From: Verrucomicrobiota bacterium
GTDB taxonomy: Bacteria > Verrucomicrobiota > Verrucomicrobiia > CAIQCK01
DNA length: 64,000 nucleotides
Reading direction: 5' to 3'
Assembly (NCBI GenBank): GCA_016222825.1
Contig: JACRQF010000016.1
Location: 186,001 to 250,000 of the forward strand
The notes below the pieces were generated by a model. The model was not told the DNA's origin. It did not search any database and saw only the letters and a list, made by a program, of their open reading frames with translations. Positions 8,290-17,363 of this stretch are shown here, piece after piece (position 1 is the stretch's first letter; each line of letters opens with the position of its first letter). Position numbers and translations under genes: made by a program.

Positions 8290-8850
8290 TCAGGTCTTCT
8301 TTCGCCGCGACCGGAACAGGTCGAGCCACTGGAAGGCGACGACGACGAGGGAGTGCTGAATCCTGCCGCGCCGGAGCAGATTCGGGATCGTTTTCAGCGG
8401 CACGAGCTTCACGGCGATGTCCTCGGCATGGTCGAAGTTGGTGTCGGCAACCTTGCGCGCGTTGCGGATGAGGACGGTGTAGCAGGTGTTGCGCTGGAAC
8501 GCGGGGTTGGGCGCGACCTTGCCGATGATGCGCGCGTCGGGCGAGTCGTAGCCGGTTTCCTCGCGCAGTTCCCGCCGCGCCGCGCGGACGGGCGATTCGT
8601 TGCCGTCCATGACGCCGCCGGGGATTTCCAGTTCGATCCGGCGTGTGCCGTGGCGGAACTGCCGGATGAGCACGACCTCTTGTTTCGGTGTCAGGGCGAT
8701 GACGTTGACCCAGTCCGGGCCTTCGAGGATGTAGAAGTCGTGCGTCGCGCCCGTGCGCGGCGAACGCGCCGTTTCCACGACGGAGTGGAAGATACGGTAG
8801 TTGTGAAGACGCCGCGTCTTCAGCAACGGCCATTTGCGGATCGAAGCCAT
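8290..8850 (-). CDS. Nudix hydrolase, ADP-ribose pyrophosphatase-like
   Basis: A 186-residue protein. The full Nudix box is present: Gly79-x5-Glu85-x7-Arg93-Glu94-Leu-x-Glu97-Glu98-x-Gly100, in 'GGVMDGNESPVRAARRELRE'. The N-terminal beta-domain ending in 'VVLIRQFRHGTRRIELEIPG' is typical of ADP-ribose or nucleoside-diphosphate-sugar pyrophosphatases. ATG 8850 is chosen over the upstream TTG 8859. It is followed at once by the thioesterase gene. Confidence 0.88.
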   Translation of the reverse strand: MASIRKWPLLKTRRLHNYRIFHSVVETARSPRTGATHDFYILEGPDWVNVIALTPKQEVVLIRQFRHGTRRIELEIPGGVMDGNESPVRAARRELREETGYDSPDARIIGKVAPNPAFQRNTCYTVLIRNARKVADTNFDHAEDIAVKLVPLKTIPNLLRRGRIQHSLVVVAFQWLDLFRSRRKKT

Positions 8851-8868
8851 CCGGCGCAATGGGAGCGA

Positions 8869-9480
8869 TTACAGTCCGGCTTCAGCGCGCGGCACGAGCT
8901 TGACTTCCATCTTCACGGGGTCGTTCGGGTTGTCGCGGGCGTCGCGCGGGACGGCGACGATCTGGTCGGCGACCTCCATGCCTTTGATGACGCGGCCAAA
9001 GACCGTGTAGCCGCCCCGGTCGAGGAACTCGTTGTCCTTCACGTTGATGAAGAACTGGCAGCCGCTGGAGGCGCGCTTCGGATTCACCTGGTCGCCCGTG
9101 CGGGCCGTGGCGAGGGTGCCGCGCGCGTGCAGTTGCTTGATCTCCGCGGGGACGGTGTAGCCGGGGCCGCCGCTGCCGGCGCGGGGCGAATGCGGGTCGG
9201 CCTTCGTGTTCGGGTCGCCGCCCTGGATCATGAAGTTGGGAATGACGCGGTGGAAGGTGGTGCCGTTGTAGAAGCCTTCGCGCGCGAGCTTCTTGAAGTT
9301 GGCGGTGGTCTTCGGCGCGTCGTCGCCGAAGAACTCAACGACGATCTTGCCGAACTTGGTTTCAATGATGGCGACTTCGTCCATGGTTTCCTTGGGTTGG
9401 CTGGCGGTGATTCCGGGGTTGGTTTCCTTGCAAGCGCCCAACAGCAGCGCCGCGAGACAGAAGGGTATGAAAGTTTTCAT
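8869..9480 (-). CDS. Peptidyl-prolyl cis-trans isomerase, cyclophilin type, lipoprotein
   Basis: A 203-residue protein starting at ATG 9480. The first 17 residues form a lipoprotein signal ending in LLGAC, so the enzyme is predicted to be lipid-anchored outside the cytoplasm. The cyclophilin core is clear: 'GFYNGTTFHRVIPNFMIQGG' carries the catalytic Arg and the FHR/MIQGGD region, and 'SSGCQFFINVKDNEFLDRGG' the usual QFFI strand. The function is proline isomerisation in exported proteins. The longer upstream frame overlaps the response regulator and is rejected. Confidence 0.9.
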   Translation of the reverse strand: MKTFIPFCLAALLLGACKETNPGITASQPKETMDEVAIIETKFGKIVVEFFGDDAPKTTANFKKLAREGFYNGTTFHRVIPNFMIQGGDPNTKADPHSPRAGSGGPGYTVPAEIKQLHARGTLATARTGDQVNPKRASSGCQFFINVKDNEFLDRGGYTVFGRVIKGMEVADQIVAVPRDARDNPNDPVKMEVKLVPRAEAGL

Positions 9481-9548
9481 GTTTAGAGCGGTATTCAGTA
9501 GCCTAACGGCGCGGCAGGCGCGAGAAGTTTTTCTCACGGGCGCGCGCC

Positions 9549-9998
9549 TCAGCGATGCGGCGGCTGGTTGAGGACCAGCCAGTAGTGGCGCAGTTGCGTC
9601 ACCACCTCGCAGAAGGCTTCGTAGTTCACCGGTTTGACGACGTAGCTGTTCGCGCCCAGCTTGTAGCACTCCTTGATATCCCGCTCCTCGCGCGAGGACG
9701 TGAGCATCACCACGGGGATGCTCTTGGTTGCCTCGTTGGACTTGAGCCGGCGCAGGACATCCACGCCATTCAGCTTGGGCATTTTCAGGTCCAGTAAAAC
9801 CAGTGCCGGCATGCAACGGACCGGGCTGCCCGCGTCGCTCTGCGGGCCGAGGATGAACTCCATCGCCTCGACGCCATTCCGCACCCAGGCCAGTTTGCTG
9901 GCGAGAATGCGCGTCTTGAGTGCCCGCATGGTCAACTCGGCGTCATGCGGATCGTCCTCGACCAGAAGTATCTCGGGGTCTGCGACAGCCTCACTCAT
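9549..9998 (-). CDS. Response regulator, single receiver domain (Rcp1-like)
   Basis: A 149-residue stand-alone receiver with no output domain. Key residues are visible: acidic pocket E14-D15-D16 in 'LLVEDDPHDAE', phosphoacceptor Asp70 in 'LVLLDLKMPKLNG', Thr100 in 'VVMLTSS', and Lys122 in 'YVVKPVNY'. The spacing with a long loop before Asp70 matches cyanobacterial Rcp1-type regulators that partner phytochrome-like or PAS histidine kinases. It is the downstream end of the signalling island; the histidine kinase at 14960-17248 is the nearest possible donor. Confidence 0.88.
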   Translation of the reverse strand: MSEAVADPEILLVEDDPHDAELTMRALKTRILASKLAWVRNGVEAMEFILGPQSDAGSPVRCMPALVLLDLKMPKLNGVDVLRRLKSNEATKSIPVVMLTSSREERDIKECYKLGANSYVVKPVNYEAFCEVVTQLRHYWLVLNQPPHR

Positions 9999-10180
9999 TG
10001 CCTGAATCTAGCGCATGAGGCTGCCGGGGGCAAAACGAGGGTCATCGTGCCGCACCCTTCGGCGGGGCCGGATGCGGTGTTCAGGAACAACCCTTGTAAT
10101 CCCCGAAAAGGTTCCCCAAAGGCGGAGGGCGGCGGAAACTGGCCCCGGGGATCGGGCAACCTTTACGGAGCCTGGTCGAG

Positions 10181-10287
10181 CCTGGACAGGAGGCCCGTCT
10201 GGCCTGGACGGGAGCCCGTCTGGCCTGGACGGGAGCCCGTCTGGCCTGGACGGGAGCCCGTCTGGCTTGGACGGGAGCCTGTCTGGG
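10181..10287. repeat. Tandem array of a 21-bp unit (5 copies)
   Basis: Five head-to-tail copies of the unit cctggacgggagcccgtctgg. The first is one base longer and slightly diverged and the last has two substitutions. Each unit contains the palindrome ACGGG-AG-CCCGT. The period is exactly 21 bp, two helical turns. It lies in the 708-base gap between the response regulator and the haem-sensor gene; no gene was found here. Confidence 0.85.
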
Positions 10288-10363
10288 AGCCGGGAATGAG
10301 GCGCGGCGGCGCGAACACCCCCTCCCCCGCCTTTATGCCTGGCAGGGCTTGGCACCGGGGTTG

Positions 10364-10629
10364 CTAAGCCGTAACCATGCAGTTCAACTTCAGCCCGAAG
10401 GGCTGAAACACGAGTAGCCGTGGGTAAAACCCACGGAATCTTCGAACGAAGAACGGCCTGAACCCCAACGGGGTTCAAGCAGCCGCCTAGTCACTGATCC
10501 ACGTCCCACCGCTGCGATTGAACCCCTCGCGGGGTTCAACCGGTCTTGCTTGGTTGTCCGTGGGTTTCACCCACGGCTATTCATGTCCAAGCCCTTCGGG
10601 CTTGCCCGCAACTGCATGGTTACGGCTAA
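10364..10629. repeat. Large inverted repeat of a three-hairpin element
   Basis: Two arms of about 115 bases are inverted copies of each other. The outer ends are TAAGCCGTAACCATGCAGTT and its complement at 10610-10629. Each arm contains three small hairpins in the same order: an AGCCCGAAGGGCT type, a CCGTGGGT...ACCCACGG type and a GAACCCC...GGGGTTC type. This is the layout of a REP doublet (REPIN/BIME). The hairpin loops differ between arms, which suggests that the stems are selected. Confidence 0.8.
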
Positions 10630-10706
10630 GGCCGCAAAGGACCGCCGGGGAACCCTCTGGAGGCCTCCAGCCCCTTTGCGCGCCCGCGTTTCCCGGCGGC
10701 TCAGGT

Positions 10707-13526
10707 TCATGCCTGCTCCGTATCGCCACTGATCGTGTAGCGCGGCGGCCGGCCGGCGGCGGTGAGGAGCTTGTTGACTTCCTTCTTCAACTCCACCATC
10801 CGCAGTTCGCGGCCGACCATGGCGCGGTTGAACCGCTCCAGTTCCTGGTTGCTCTTGCGCAGCTTCTCCTCGGCCTGCTTGCGTGCGGTGATGTCCACCG
10901 TCACCGCAATGCCGCCGACGACGCTGCCGGCGCTGTCGCGGAGGGGCGCGCCGGAGGCGTCCGCAAACCATCGCCGGCCGCTGGGCAGATGCACCTCCAG
11001 TTCCACCGGCGGAATCTCGCGGTTGCCGGCGACGGCCTGCTGCAACGGCAGATCGGCGTCGGTCATCGGCTGGCCGTCGCGGAAGAAGCGCACCTGCCGG
11101 CCCGGCGCGGCGGCGTCGGGCGCGGAGGCGGAGAGGTTGTCTTCGGGGCGCACCTCGAACTGCGCGAGCACGGCAGGGTTGCCGGTGATGCGCTGGCAGG
11201 TGGCGTCATCGGAGAAGCTGACGCCCACGGGCAGCGCGTTCAGCAGCGCCGTCAACCGCTGGTTGGCCGCGAAGAGTTCCTGCTCGGCCCGTTTGCGCAG
11301 GAAGGCTTCGACAATGGCCGGCGCCATCGCCTCCAGCGTTTCCAGTTCCGTCGCGGTGTAGCCGCCGTCGCGGTTGCCGAGGGCGATCATGCCGATGACG
11401 CGTCCTTCGCGGATGAGCGGCACGCCCAGGAAGGAATGCAGCGGCGGATGGCTGTCCGGCAGGCCAATGCCGTCGGGGTGCTGCGCGGGATCGTTGGTGA
11501 AGAAGCCCTTGGCGTCCTTGATGACGCGCCCGTAGAGGCCGTGAATCTCGAAGCTGGCGGGCGGCGGGCTCTGGCCGGCAGGACGGAGGCCTTTGCAGGC
11601 GTCCCAGCCGGGATTGCTGACGGCAATCTCTTGCAGGCCGTCCGCTTTGATCTCGCCGATGAAACCGGCTTTGCTCTGCGTGATCAGCTTGGTGACGGCC
11701 AGGCAGGCGCTGCCCAGTTCCGCTTCGGTCTTGCAGGCGAGCGCCGCGCTCAAGACCTGGTTGACGCCCGCCTGGATCATGTCGTGCCGGCGCAGCGCTT
11801 TTTCGGCAAACCTGCGCTCGGTGACATCGCGGAAGCTCCAGACGCGCCCGACGACGCGGCCGTCGAGCCACTGCGGCTGCGAGTAACGCTCGAAGATGCG
11901 GCCGTCCTTGAACTCCAGCACGTCCTCGCTGGTCTGTTCCGGGGTGGCGTAAAGCTCCCGCACCTTGGCCATGAACGCCTCCGGGTTGCGAAGCTGGTCC
12001 GTCACAAAAGCCAGCGTAACACCGTCGTTGTTCGCGGCCAGGATGTTCTCCGGAATGCGCCACAGATCAATGAACCGCTGGTTGAACTCGCCAATCTTGC
12101 CGTCGGCATTCACCACCAGCACGCCGTCGGCGGTGGACTGGAGCGTGGCCCGCAGCAGCGAGAATGTGTGGCGCAGCGCCGCCTCGCCGCGTTTGCGCTC
12201 GGTGATGTCCTTGTCCACGCCCCGATAGCCGCGCAACGAACCTTCCGCGTCGAAGACCGGCACGCCGCTCGTCAGGATGTGCCGGATGCCGCCGTCCTTG
12301 TGCAGGCAGTCGTTCGCAAAGTCCCGGAAAGGCTTCCGCCAGTCGGCGAAAGCCTGAAACTCCGCGCGAACGCGCGCCGCCTCGTCGGGCGCCATGAGGT
12401 CGAAGGGCGTGCGGCCGAGGATTTCACCGGGTTCGTAACCGAGCACGTCCTTGACGCTCCCGGAGGCAAAGGTGTAGCGGCCGTGGACGTCAGTTTCCCA
12501 TATCCAGTCCGCCGAGGCGCTGGCGATGTCACGAAAACGCTCCTCGCTGGCGCGCAACGCGGCGGCGGACTCCTCGGCGCGCTCGCGGGCGGCGAGGGCG
12601 TCGTCGGCCGTGTTGAGCGCGGCCAGCCGGGACTCGCGCAGTTCGGCGTTGGCGGCCTCGATCTCGGCGGTGCGCTCGGCGATGCGTTGCTCAAGGGTGT
12701 CATTGGCCTTGCGAATCTCCGCCGTCTGGTCCTTGATGCGTTGTTCGAGCGCGGCGTTGAAGTCGCGCAGCCGTTCCTCGGCCTGCTCGCGGGCGAACAC
12801 TTCTTTTCCAAGGCTCCGGCGCGAAATCCCAATGCCGGCGAGGCCGAGCAACCACAGCCCGGCATGCGCCAGGATGAAATTGTCCTTCACCGGCCGTTCC
12901 GCCACCCGCAACGCGGCCAGCGGCACCGAGATGCTGATGCCGCCGCGGATGTCGCCCGCCCTGTAGCCCTGCGCCGCGTGGCACCTCAGGCAACGCTGCT
13001 CGGTCACGAACGGGCGCATCAGGCGCAGATGCTCGCCGTCGCGCATCCGCTCGACCGTGTTGGTTTCCTTGACGCCCAGCTCGAACGAGCGCAACGCGGC
13101 GGCTTCCCACGGGTCCGGCGCGTTTTCGGGCCGCAACGGTTTCAGGCTGGCGAGGTGGCCCCGGGTGCCGCGGGCTGCGTCCGACGATTCGTTGACCAGC
13201 CGGGCGAGATAGGCGGGATTGAGCAGCGTCAGCGGCACGCCGGCCGTGGTGGTCACATCGCGGTCGGGGACGGTGAGGTAGGGATTGGGGCGGACGCGGT
13301 CGGAGACCCGCGCGTAAAGGCCGCCCTGCTCGGAGACCCAGTGGCGGTAGAGGATGTCGTTCTCAAAGGCGATCTGCGCGATGTTGCGGGCCGTTTCGAT
13401 CGTGTGGCGTTGGTGGTGGTCCAGATTCCAAAACAAAGAACCCGCGATGATGGCCGTCCAGGCCCCGGCCAGCAGCCAGGCGTGGGACCGGAACCGCGCG
13501 AAGAGACTTCGTCTGTAGGTTTTCAT
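10707..13526 (-). CDS. Membrane haem-binding PAS/GAF sensor without kinase domain
   Basis: A 939-residue protein. Domains in order: TM helix (about 18-36); an extracytoplasmic DUF3365/Tll0287-like sensor (about 40-210) with a c-type haem motif CLRCH at 179-183; second TM (about 215-235); a coiled coil; two PAS domains (about 325-450 and 455-575); a GAF domain (about 580-740); a third PAS (about 750-880); and the island's shared C-terminal module at 895-930 (ELERFNRAMVGRELRM...GRPPRY). There is no HisKA or HATPase domain, so it cannot autophosphorylate. It probably senses redox or gas through haem and signals through a partner; the partner is inference. Confidence 0.82.
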   Translation of the reverse strand: MKTYRRSLFARFRSHAWLLAGAWTAIIAGSLFWNLDHHQRHTIETARNIAQIAFENDILYRHWVSEQGGLYARVSDRVRPNPYLTVPDRDVTTTAGVPLTLLNPAYLARLVNESSDAARGTRGHLASLKPLRPENAPDPWEAAALRSFELGVKETNTVERMRDGEHLRLMRPFVTEQRCLRCHAAQGYRAGDIRGGISISVPLAALRVAERPVKDNFILAHAGLWLLGLAGIGISRRSLGKEVFAREQAEERLRDFNAALEQRIKDQTAEIRKANDTLEQRIAERTAEIEAANAELRESRLAALNTADDALAARERAEESAAALRASEERFRDIASASADWIWETDVHGRYTFASGSVKDVLGYEPGEILGRTPFDLMAPDEAARVRAEFQAFADWRKPFRDFANDCLHKDGGIRHILTSGVPVFDAEGSLRGYRGVDKDITERKRGEAALRHTFSLLRATLQSTADGVLVVNADGKIGEFNQRFIDLWRIPENILAANNDGVTLAFVTDQLRNPEAFMAKVRELYATPEQTSEDVLEFKDGRIFERYSQPQWLDGRVVGRVWSFRDVTERRFAEKALRRHDMIQAGVNQVLSAALACKTEAELGSACLAVTKLITQSKAGFIGEIKADGLQEIAVSNPGWDACKGLRPAGQSPPPASFEIHGLYGRVIKDAKGFFTNDPAQHPDGIGLPDSHPPLHSFLGVPLIREGRVIGMIALGNRDGGYTATELETLEAMAPAIVEAFLRKRAEQELFAANQRLTALLNALPVGVSFSDDATCQRITGNPAVLAQFEVRPEDNLSASAPDAAAPGRQVRFFRDGQPMTDADLPLQQAVAGNREIPPVELEVHLPSGRRWFADASGAPLRDSAGSVVGGIAVTVDITARKQAEEKLRKSNQELERFNRAMVGRELRMVELKKEVNKLLTAAGRPPRYTISGDTEQA

Positions 13527-13582
13527 GTCAAGATCCAGAGGGAATCGCGAAAGACGCGAAAGGATGGTGTGGGCCGTTTCCG

Positions 13583-13757
13583 TGTAGCGCAGACTTTCCA
13601 GTCTGCCGTATCGCCGGCTTTTCAGCCGGCAGGGGGTGCGCAGGATGAAAGGGTGGGAACTGGGAAACGCGTTGCGTAAGTGTGTGATGAGGCGTTGGAT
13701 GTTGTGCAGCGCCGTTTTCAGCGCGCGCGGCCCGCAGGTTGGAAACCTGCGCTACAG
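13583..13757. repeat. REP-like inverted pair in the 13527-13878 gap
   Basis: TGTAGCGCAGACTTTCCAGT followed by a CCGGCTTTTCAGCCGG hairpin at 13583-13637 pairs with the inverted copy CGCAGGTTGGAAACCTGCGC ending in TACA at 13732-13757. It is a palindromic doublet of a different family from those at 19-23 kb. The rest of the 352-base gap contains no supportable gene. Confidence 0.65.
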
Positions 13758-13878
13758 CGAGAGCTTGCGCGTGGCTGTGGCGCGACGCAGACCTGCGGGG
13801 AGCCGCAGAGGAATCCGGCTCGGCGAGCCTCTGCGCTCTCAGCGTCTCTGCGGTTGTCATACAGCTTCTCATCTGCGA

Positions 13879-14493
13879 TCACGGATTCTTCTTCTCGAAG
13901 TCCACGTCATACCGCGGCGGCTGGCCGACGGCGGCGCAAAGCTCATTGACCTCCTTCTTCAACTCGATCATCCGCAGCTCGCGGCCGACCATCGCGCGGT
14001 TGAACCGCTTCAGCTCCTCGTTGCTGGCGTGCAACTGCTCGTTGGCCGTCTGGAGCTGCGCGGTGCGCTGCTCTACGCGCTGCTCCAATTCCGCGTTCAG
14101 GCGGCGGACTTCCTCCTCGGCCCGTTTGCGCTCGACGGCGTAGCGGATGCTCCGTATGAGCAACTCGCCGTCGAAACGCCCCTTGACGAGGTAGTCCTGC
14201 GCGCCGGCGCGCATGGCTTCGAGAGCGAACTTCTGATCGTCCAAGCCGGTGAGCACGACAATCGGCAGGCTGCGGCTGGCTTGCTGCATCCGCGTCAGCG
14301 TCTCCATGCCCTGGGAATCCGGCAGACCGAGGTCCAGCAGCACGAGATCAAACGTCTCCTGGCGCAATCGCTCGATCGCCGCGTCCAGCCGGGCCGCGTG
14401 CTCAAGCTGGAAGGCCGCGGCTGTCGTCTGTTTCAGCATCTCGCGGAGCAGGCGCGCGTCCCGCGTGTTGTCCTCTACCAAAAGCAGTTTCAT
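13879..14493 (-). CDS. Response regulator receiver with coiled coil and shared C-terminal module
   Basis: A 204-residue protein. Receiver domain residues 1-120 have acidic pocket E7-D8, phosphoacceptor Asp54 in 'LVLLDLGLPDS', Thr82 in 'VVLTGLDD' and Lys104 in 'DYLVKGRFDGE'. A long coiled coil follows at 121-160 and then the module at 161-195 (LKRFNRAMVGRELRM...GQPPRY), which also ends the PAS sensors of this island. No DNA-binding or enzymatic output is present. It starts 30 bases after the stop of the next receiver gene, in the operon histidine kinase - receiver - receiver-tail. Confidence 0.85.
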   Translation of the reverse strand: MKLLLVEDNTRDARLLREMLKQTTAAAFQLEHAARLDAAIERLRQETFDLVLLDLGLPDSQGMETLTRMQQASRSLPIVVLTGLDDQKFALEAMRAGAQDYLVKGRFDGELLIRSIRYAVERKRAEEEVRRLNAELEQRVEQRTAQLQTANEQLHASNEELKRFNRAMVGRELRMIELKKEVNELCAAVGQPPRYDVDFEKKNP

Positions 14494-14523
14494 GGCGTTT
14501 TCTTTCGTTTGGCGCTCGTCTTC

Positions 14524-14973
14524 TCAACGGGGCGGCAGCGTCACCACGGCGAGCCAGAAGTCCTCGATGGTGCGAATGACTTTAAGGAACTCCTTGAAGT
14601 CCACCGGCTTGGTGACGTAGGCGTTGGCGCGCAGGTTGTAGGTGCGCACGACGTCCTGTTCGGCGCTGGAGGTGGTGAGGACCACCACCGGGATGCGTTT
14701 CAAGGTCTCATCCTCTTTGACCTCGGCGAGCACTTCCCGGCCGTCCTTCTTGGGCAGGTTCAGGTCCAGCAGGATCAAATCCGGACGCGGGCTGTCGGCG
14801 TGCTCGCCTTGGTTGCGCAGGAAGGCCATCGCCGCCACACCGTCACCGGCGACGTGGAGGGTGTTGAGGACTTTGGCGTCTTTGAGCGCCTCGCGCATCA
14901 GGCGCACGTCGGAGGGGCTGTCCTCCACCAACAGGATGTTGATGGGTTGGACCCGGCGTTCATGGTTGTTCAT
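14524..14973 (-). CDS. Response regulator, single receiver domain (Rcp1-like)
   Basis: A 149-residue stand-alone receiver, paralogous to the one at 9549-9998. Acidic pocket E17-D18, phosphoacceptor Asp70 in '[13 protein letters not shown]', Thr100-Thr101, and Lys122 in 'YVTKPVDF'. Its start (ATG 14973) overlaps the last 14 bases of the histidine kinase gene, so the two are translationally coupled; phosphotransfer from that kinase is the natural inference. Confidence 0.9.
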   Translation of the reverse strand: MNNHERRVQPINILLVEDSPSDVRLMREALKDAKVLNTLHVAGDGVAAMAFLRNQGEHADSPRPDLILLDLNLPKKDGREVLAEVKEDETLKRIPVVVLTTSSAEQDVVRTYNLRANAYVTKPVDFKEFLKVIRTIEDFWLAVVTLPPR

Positions 14974-17248
14974 GGATTTCCTTCTCGTCCGGAATGGTGA
15001 AATGGAAAGTGGAGCCTTGTCCGGGCTTGGACTCCACGCACATGCGGCCGTGGTGCCGCTCGACGATTTTCTTGCAGATCGCCAGGCCGATGCCCGTGCC
15101 GGGATACTTGTCGCGGTCGTGCAGGCGTTGAAAAATAACGAAGATGCGCTCGAAGTATTGCGGCTCGATGCCGATGCCGTTGTCGCGCACGCTCAACCGC
15201 CACGCCCCGCCCTGGCGCACGGCGGAGACGTGGATGCGCGGGGCTTCCTGGGGACGGCGGAATTTGATCGCGTTGCCAATCAGGTTCTGGAAAAGCCGCG
15301 TCAACTGCGCCGCGTCGGCGGTCAGCGCCGGCAGCGGGTCGTGCGTGACGACCGCGCCGCTCTCCGCGATGGCCACTTCGAGGTTGTCCTGCGCGGCCCG
15401 GAGAACGGCCTCGCACTCCACCGGCGCGAACGGACTGCCGCGCGTGCCGATGCGCGAGAAGTCGAGCAGGTCGTTGATCAGGACTTGCATCCGTTTCGCC
15501 CCATCCACGAGGAAGGTGATGAACTCGTCCGCGTCCGAGTCCAGCCGGCCACGGTAGCGATCGGCCAGCAGTTGGGAGAAACTGCTCATCGTCCGCAGCG
15601 GCTCCTGCAAGTCGTGCGAGGCGACATAGGCGAAGTGCTCCAGTTCCTCGTTGCTGCGCCGGAGTTCCTCTTCGGTCCGCTTGCGCTCGGTGATGTCGCG
15701 AGCGGCGGCGTAGATGAGGTTGCCTGCCGGAGCCGCGCGCCACTCGAACCAGCGATACGAGCCGTCGCGGCAACGGTAGCGGTTGACGAAGTTGATGACT
15801 TCCTTCTGCGCGGCCAGTTGGTCAACCGCTTCGAGCGTGGGCGCCACGTCGTCGGGATGGACGAAATCCAGAAACCGCCTGGTCGTGAGTTCTTCGCGCG
15901 AGTAACCGAGGACTTGCTCCCAAGCGGGGTTCAACCTCCGGAAAAATCCATCGGCGTCGGCGATGCAAAGCAGATCCAGGCTGACGCTGAAAAAGCGGTC
16001 CAGTTCCTCGGTCTTGGAGCGAAGAGCGAGTTCGGCCAGCTTCTGCGCCGTGATGTCGCGCGCGGCGGCGAACACGCCGGTCACGTTGCCGCTCTGGTCC
16101 CGATAAACGGAGGCGTTGTAGAGCACGGGACTTACGCGGCCGTCGCGGTGTCGCAGTTCCAGCGGATAGTCGCGCACGAAGCCTTCGCGAAAAACCTGCT
16201 GGTAGCCGGCACGCGCGTTTGCCGGCTCGGTGAAGTAGTCGGAGAAATCCGTGCCGACGAGCGCGGCGCGAGCGCAGCCGGTGGCCGCTTCGGTCGCGGC
16301 GTTGACGTCGGTGATCTTGCCGTCGGGGCCGATGGTGACGAGCGGGTCGAGGCTGACTTCGATGAGGCTGCGGTTGTAGGCGTTGGCTCTCTTCAGTTCG
16401 GCGGTGCGTTCCTGCACGCGCGTCTCCAGTTCGTCCTTGGCCTTCTGCAACGCCTCTTCAGCCCGCTTGCGCTCGGTGATGTCCTGCTTGACGGCAATAA
16501 AGCGAGTGATCTCCCCGCCGGAGGCGACCACGGGCGTGATGGTCATCTCTTCGGGATAAAGCAAGCCGTCCTTGCGCTTGTTGATGAGTTCGCCATGCCA
16601 CACCTCGCCGCGCAGGATCGTGGCCCATATCTGCTGATAGAACTCCGGCGGGTGGTGGCCCGACTTCAACACGCGCAGATTGCCGCCCACCGCTTCGTCG
16701 AGTGTGTAGCCGGTCAGTTGCGTGAAGGCCGGGTTGATCCAGAGGATCTTACCCTCGCGGTCGGTGATGGCGATGCCGTTGGCCGCAGCTTCCACCGCAA
16801 CGGACAACTGACGCAACTGTTCCTCGGTCCGCGCGCGCTCCGCCGCGACCTGGGCTTGCGCCTCGGCTGTTTTGGCCCGGTCGCGGGCGCGGTGCATTGC
16901 CTCGACCACGCCGGAGATCAAGCCGCCGCTCAGGAGAAATATCCCGATGCTCAGCCAGTCAGCGGAATGCGAAATGCCGAAACCAAACGGCTCAAGCCAG
17001 AAATAGTCCGCCGCCGCCGCCGAGAGCACCGTGGCCAGCAGGCCCGCCGGCAGCCCGCCGTAGAGCGCGGCGAGGATCACGGCCGGGAAGAAGGTGATGT
17101 AGGTGGCGCGCGTGCCCAGCATTTCCAGGAGTCCCAGCCGCACGAGGGTGCCGGCGGCAACCATCACGATGGCCCAGACAAACCAGAGTCGCTGCCGTGG
17201 ATGGCCGCGCTGCGCGGATGGTCGCGATGATGGGGAGGATGCGGTCAT
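14960..17248 (-). CDS. Membrane PAS-sensor histidine kinase
   Basis: A 762-residue protein, the only complete histidine kinase of the island. Domains: four TM helices of DUF4118/KdpD type (about 25-115), a coiled coil, three PAS domains with PAC segments (about 150-530), HisKA with phospho-His545 in '[12 protein letters not shown]', and HATPase with N-box Asn659 (NLIGNAIKF), G1 DNGIGI (689-694) and G2 GTGIGL (717-722). The start is set at ATG 17248. The longer frame to 17380 would translate through the palindromic repeat at 17271-17354 and has no natural N-terminus. The 'SHDLQEPL' kinase class often pairs with Rcp1-like receivers, such as the overlapping downstream gene. Confidence 0.9.
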   Translation of the reverse strand: MTASSPSSRPSAQRGHPRQRLWFVWAIVMVAAGTLVRLGLLEMLGTRATYITFFPAVILAALYGGLPAGLLATVLSAAAADYFWLEPFGFGISHSADWLSIGIFLLSGGLISGVVEAMHRARDRAKTAEAQAQVAAERARTEEQLRQLSVAVEAAANGIAITDREGKILWINPAFTQLTGYTLDEAVGGNLRVLKSGHHPPEFYQQIWATILRGEVWHGELINKRKDGLLYPEEMTITPVVASGGEITRFIAVKQDITERKRAEEALQKAKDELETRVQERTAELKRANAYNRSLIEVSLDPLVTIGPDGKITDVNAATEAATGCARAALVGTDFSDYFTEPANARAGYQQVFREGFVRDYPLELRHRDGRVSPVLYNASVYRDQSGNVTGVFAAARDITAQKLAELALRSKTEELDRFFSVSLDLLCIADADGFFRRLNPAWEQVLGYSREELTTRRFLDFVHPDDVAPTLEAVDQLAAQKEVINFVNRYRCRDGSYRWFEWRAAPAGNLIYAAARDITERKRTEEELRRSNEELEHFAYVASHDLQEPLRTMSSFSQLLADRYRGRLDSDADEFITFLVDGAKRMQVLINDLLDFSRIGTRGSPFAPVECEAVLRAAQDNLEVAIAESGAVVTHDPLPALTADAAQLTRLFQNLIGNAIKFRRPQEAPRIHVSAVRQGGAWRLSVRDNGIGIEPQYFERIFVIFQRLHDRDKYPGTGIGLAICKKIVERHHGRMCVESKPGQGSTFHFTIPDEKEIHEQP

Positions 17249-17270
17249 GGGGTCAGACGGCGGCAGATTC

Positions 17271-17354
17271 GGAACCACGGAAGACACGGAACACACGGAA
17301 GGCAGCATCTGCTGTCTCCGTTTCCGTGTGTTCCGTGTCTTCCGTGGTGCTTCC
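17271..17354. repeat. Near-perfect 84-base inverted repeat
   Basis: The left arm GGAACCACGGAAGACACGGA (continuing to 17300) is matched by its complement ending TTCCGTGGTGCTTCC at 17354, with a ~20-base loop. It lies between the PAS protein stop and the kinase start and could form a strong hairpin. A similar 'ccacaaagagacacaaa' element lies at 61862-61932. Confidence 0.85.
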
Positions 17355-17363
17355 TCCCGTTCT

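Noticed and set aside
7853-8833. Single 326-codon gene
   Set aside because: The frame joins a shadow of the Nudix gene to the true thioesterase; both real genes have proper starts and motifs.
10181-10287. CRISPR or iteron origin
   Set aside because: The whole 21-bp unit repeats with no spacer, and no replication or cas gene is nearby.
10518-13679. 1053-codon plus-strand reading frame
   Set aside because: It runs antisense to the haem-PAS sensor gene, is Arg/Gly/Ala-rich without domains, and is a GC-driven shadow.
14642-17230. 862-codon plus-strand reading frame
   Set aside because: Antisense shadow of the histidine kinase, whose domains are complete on the other strand.
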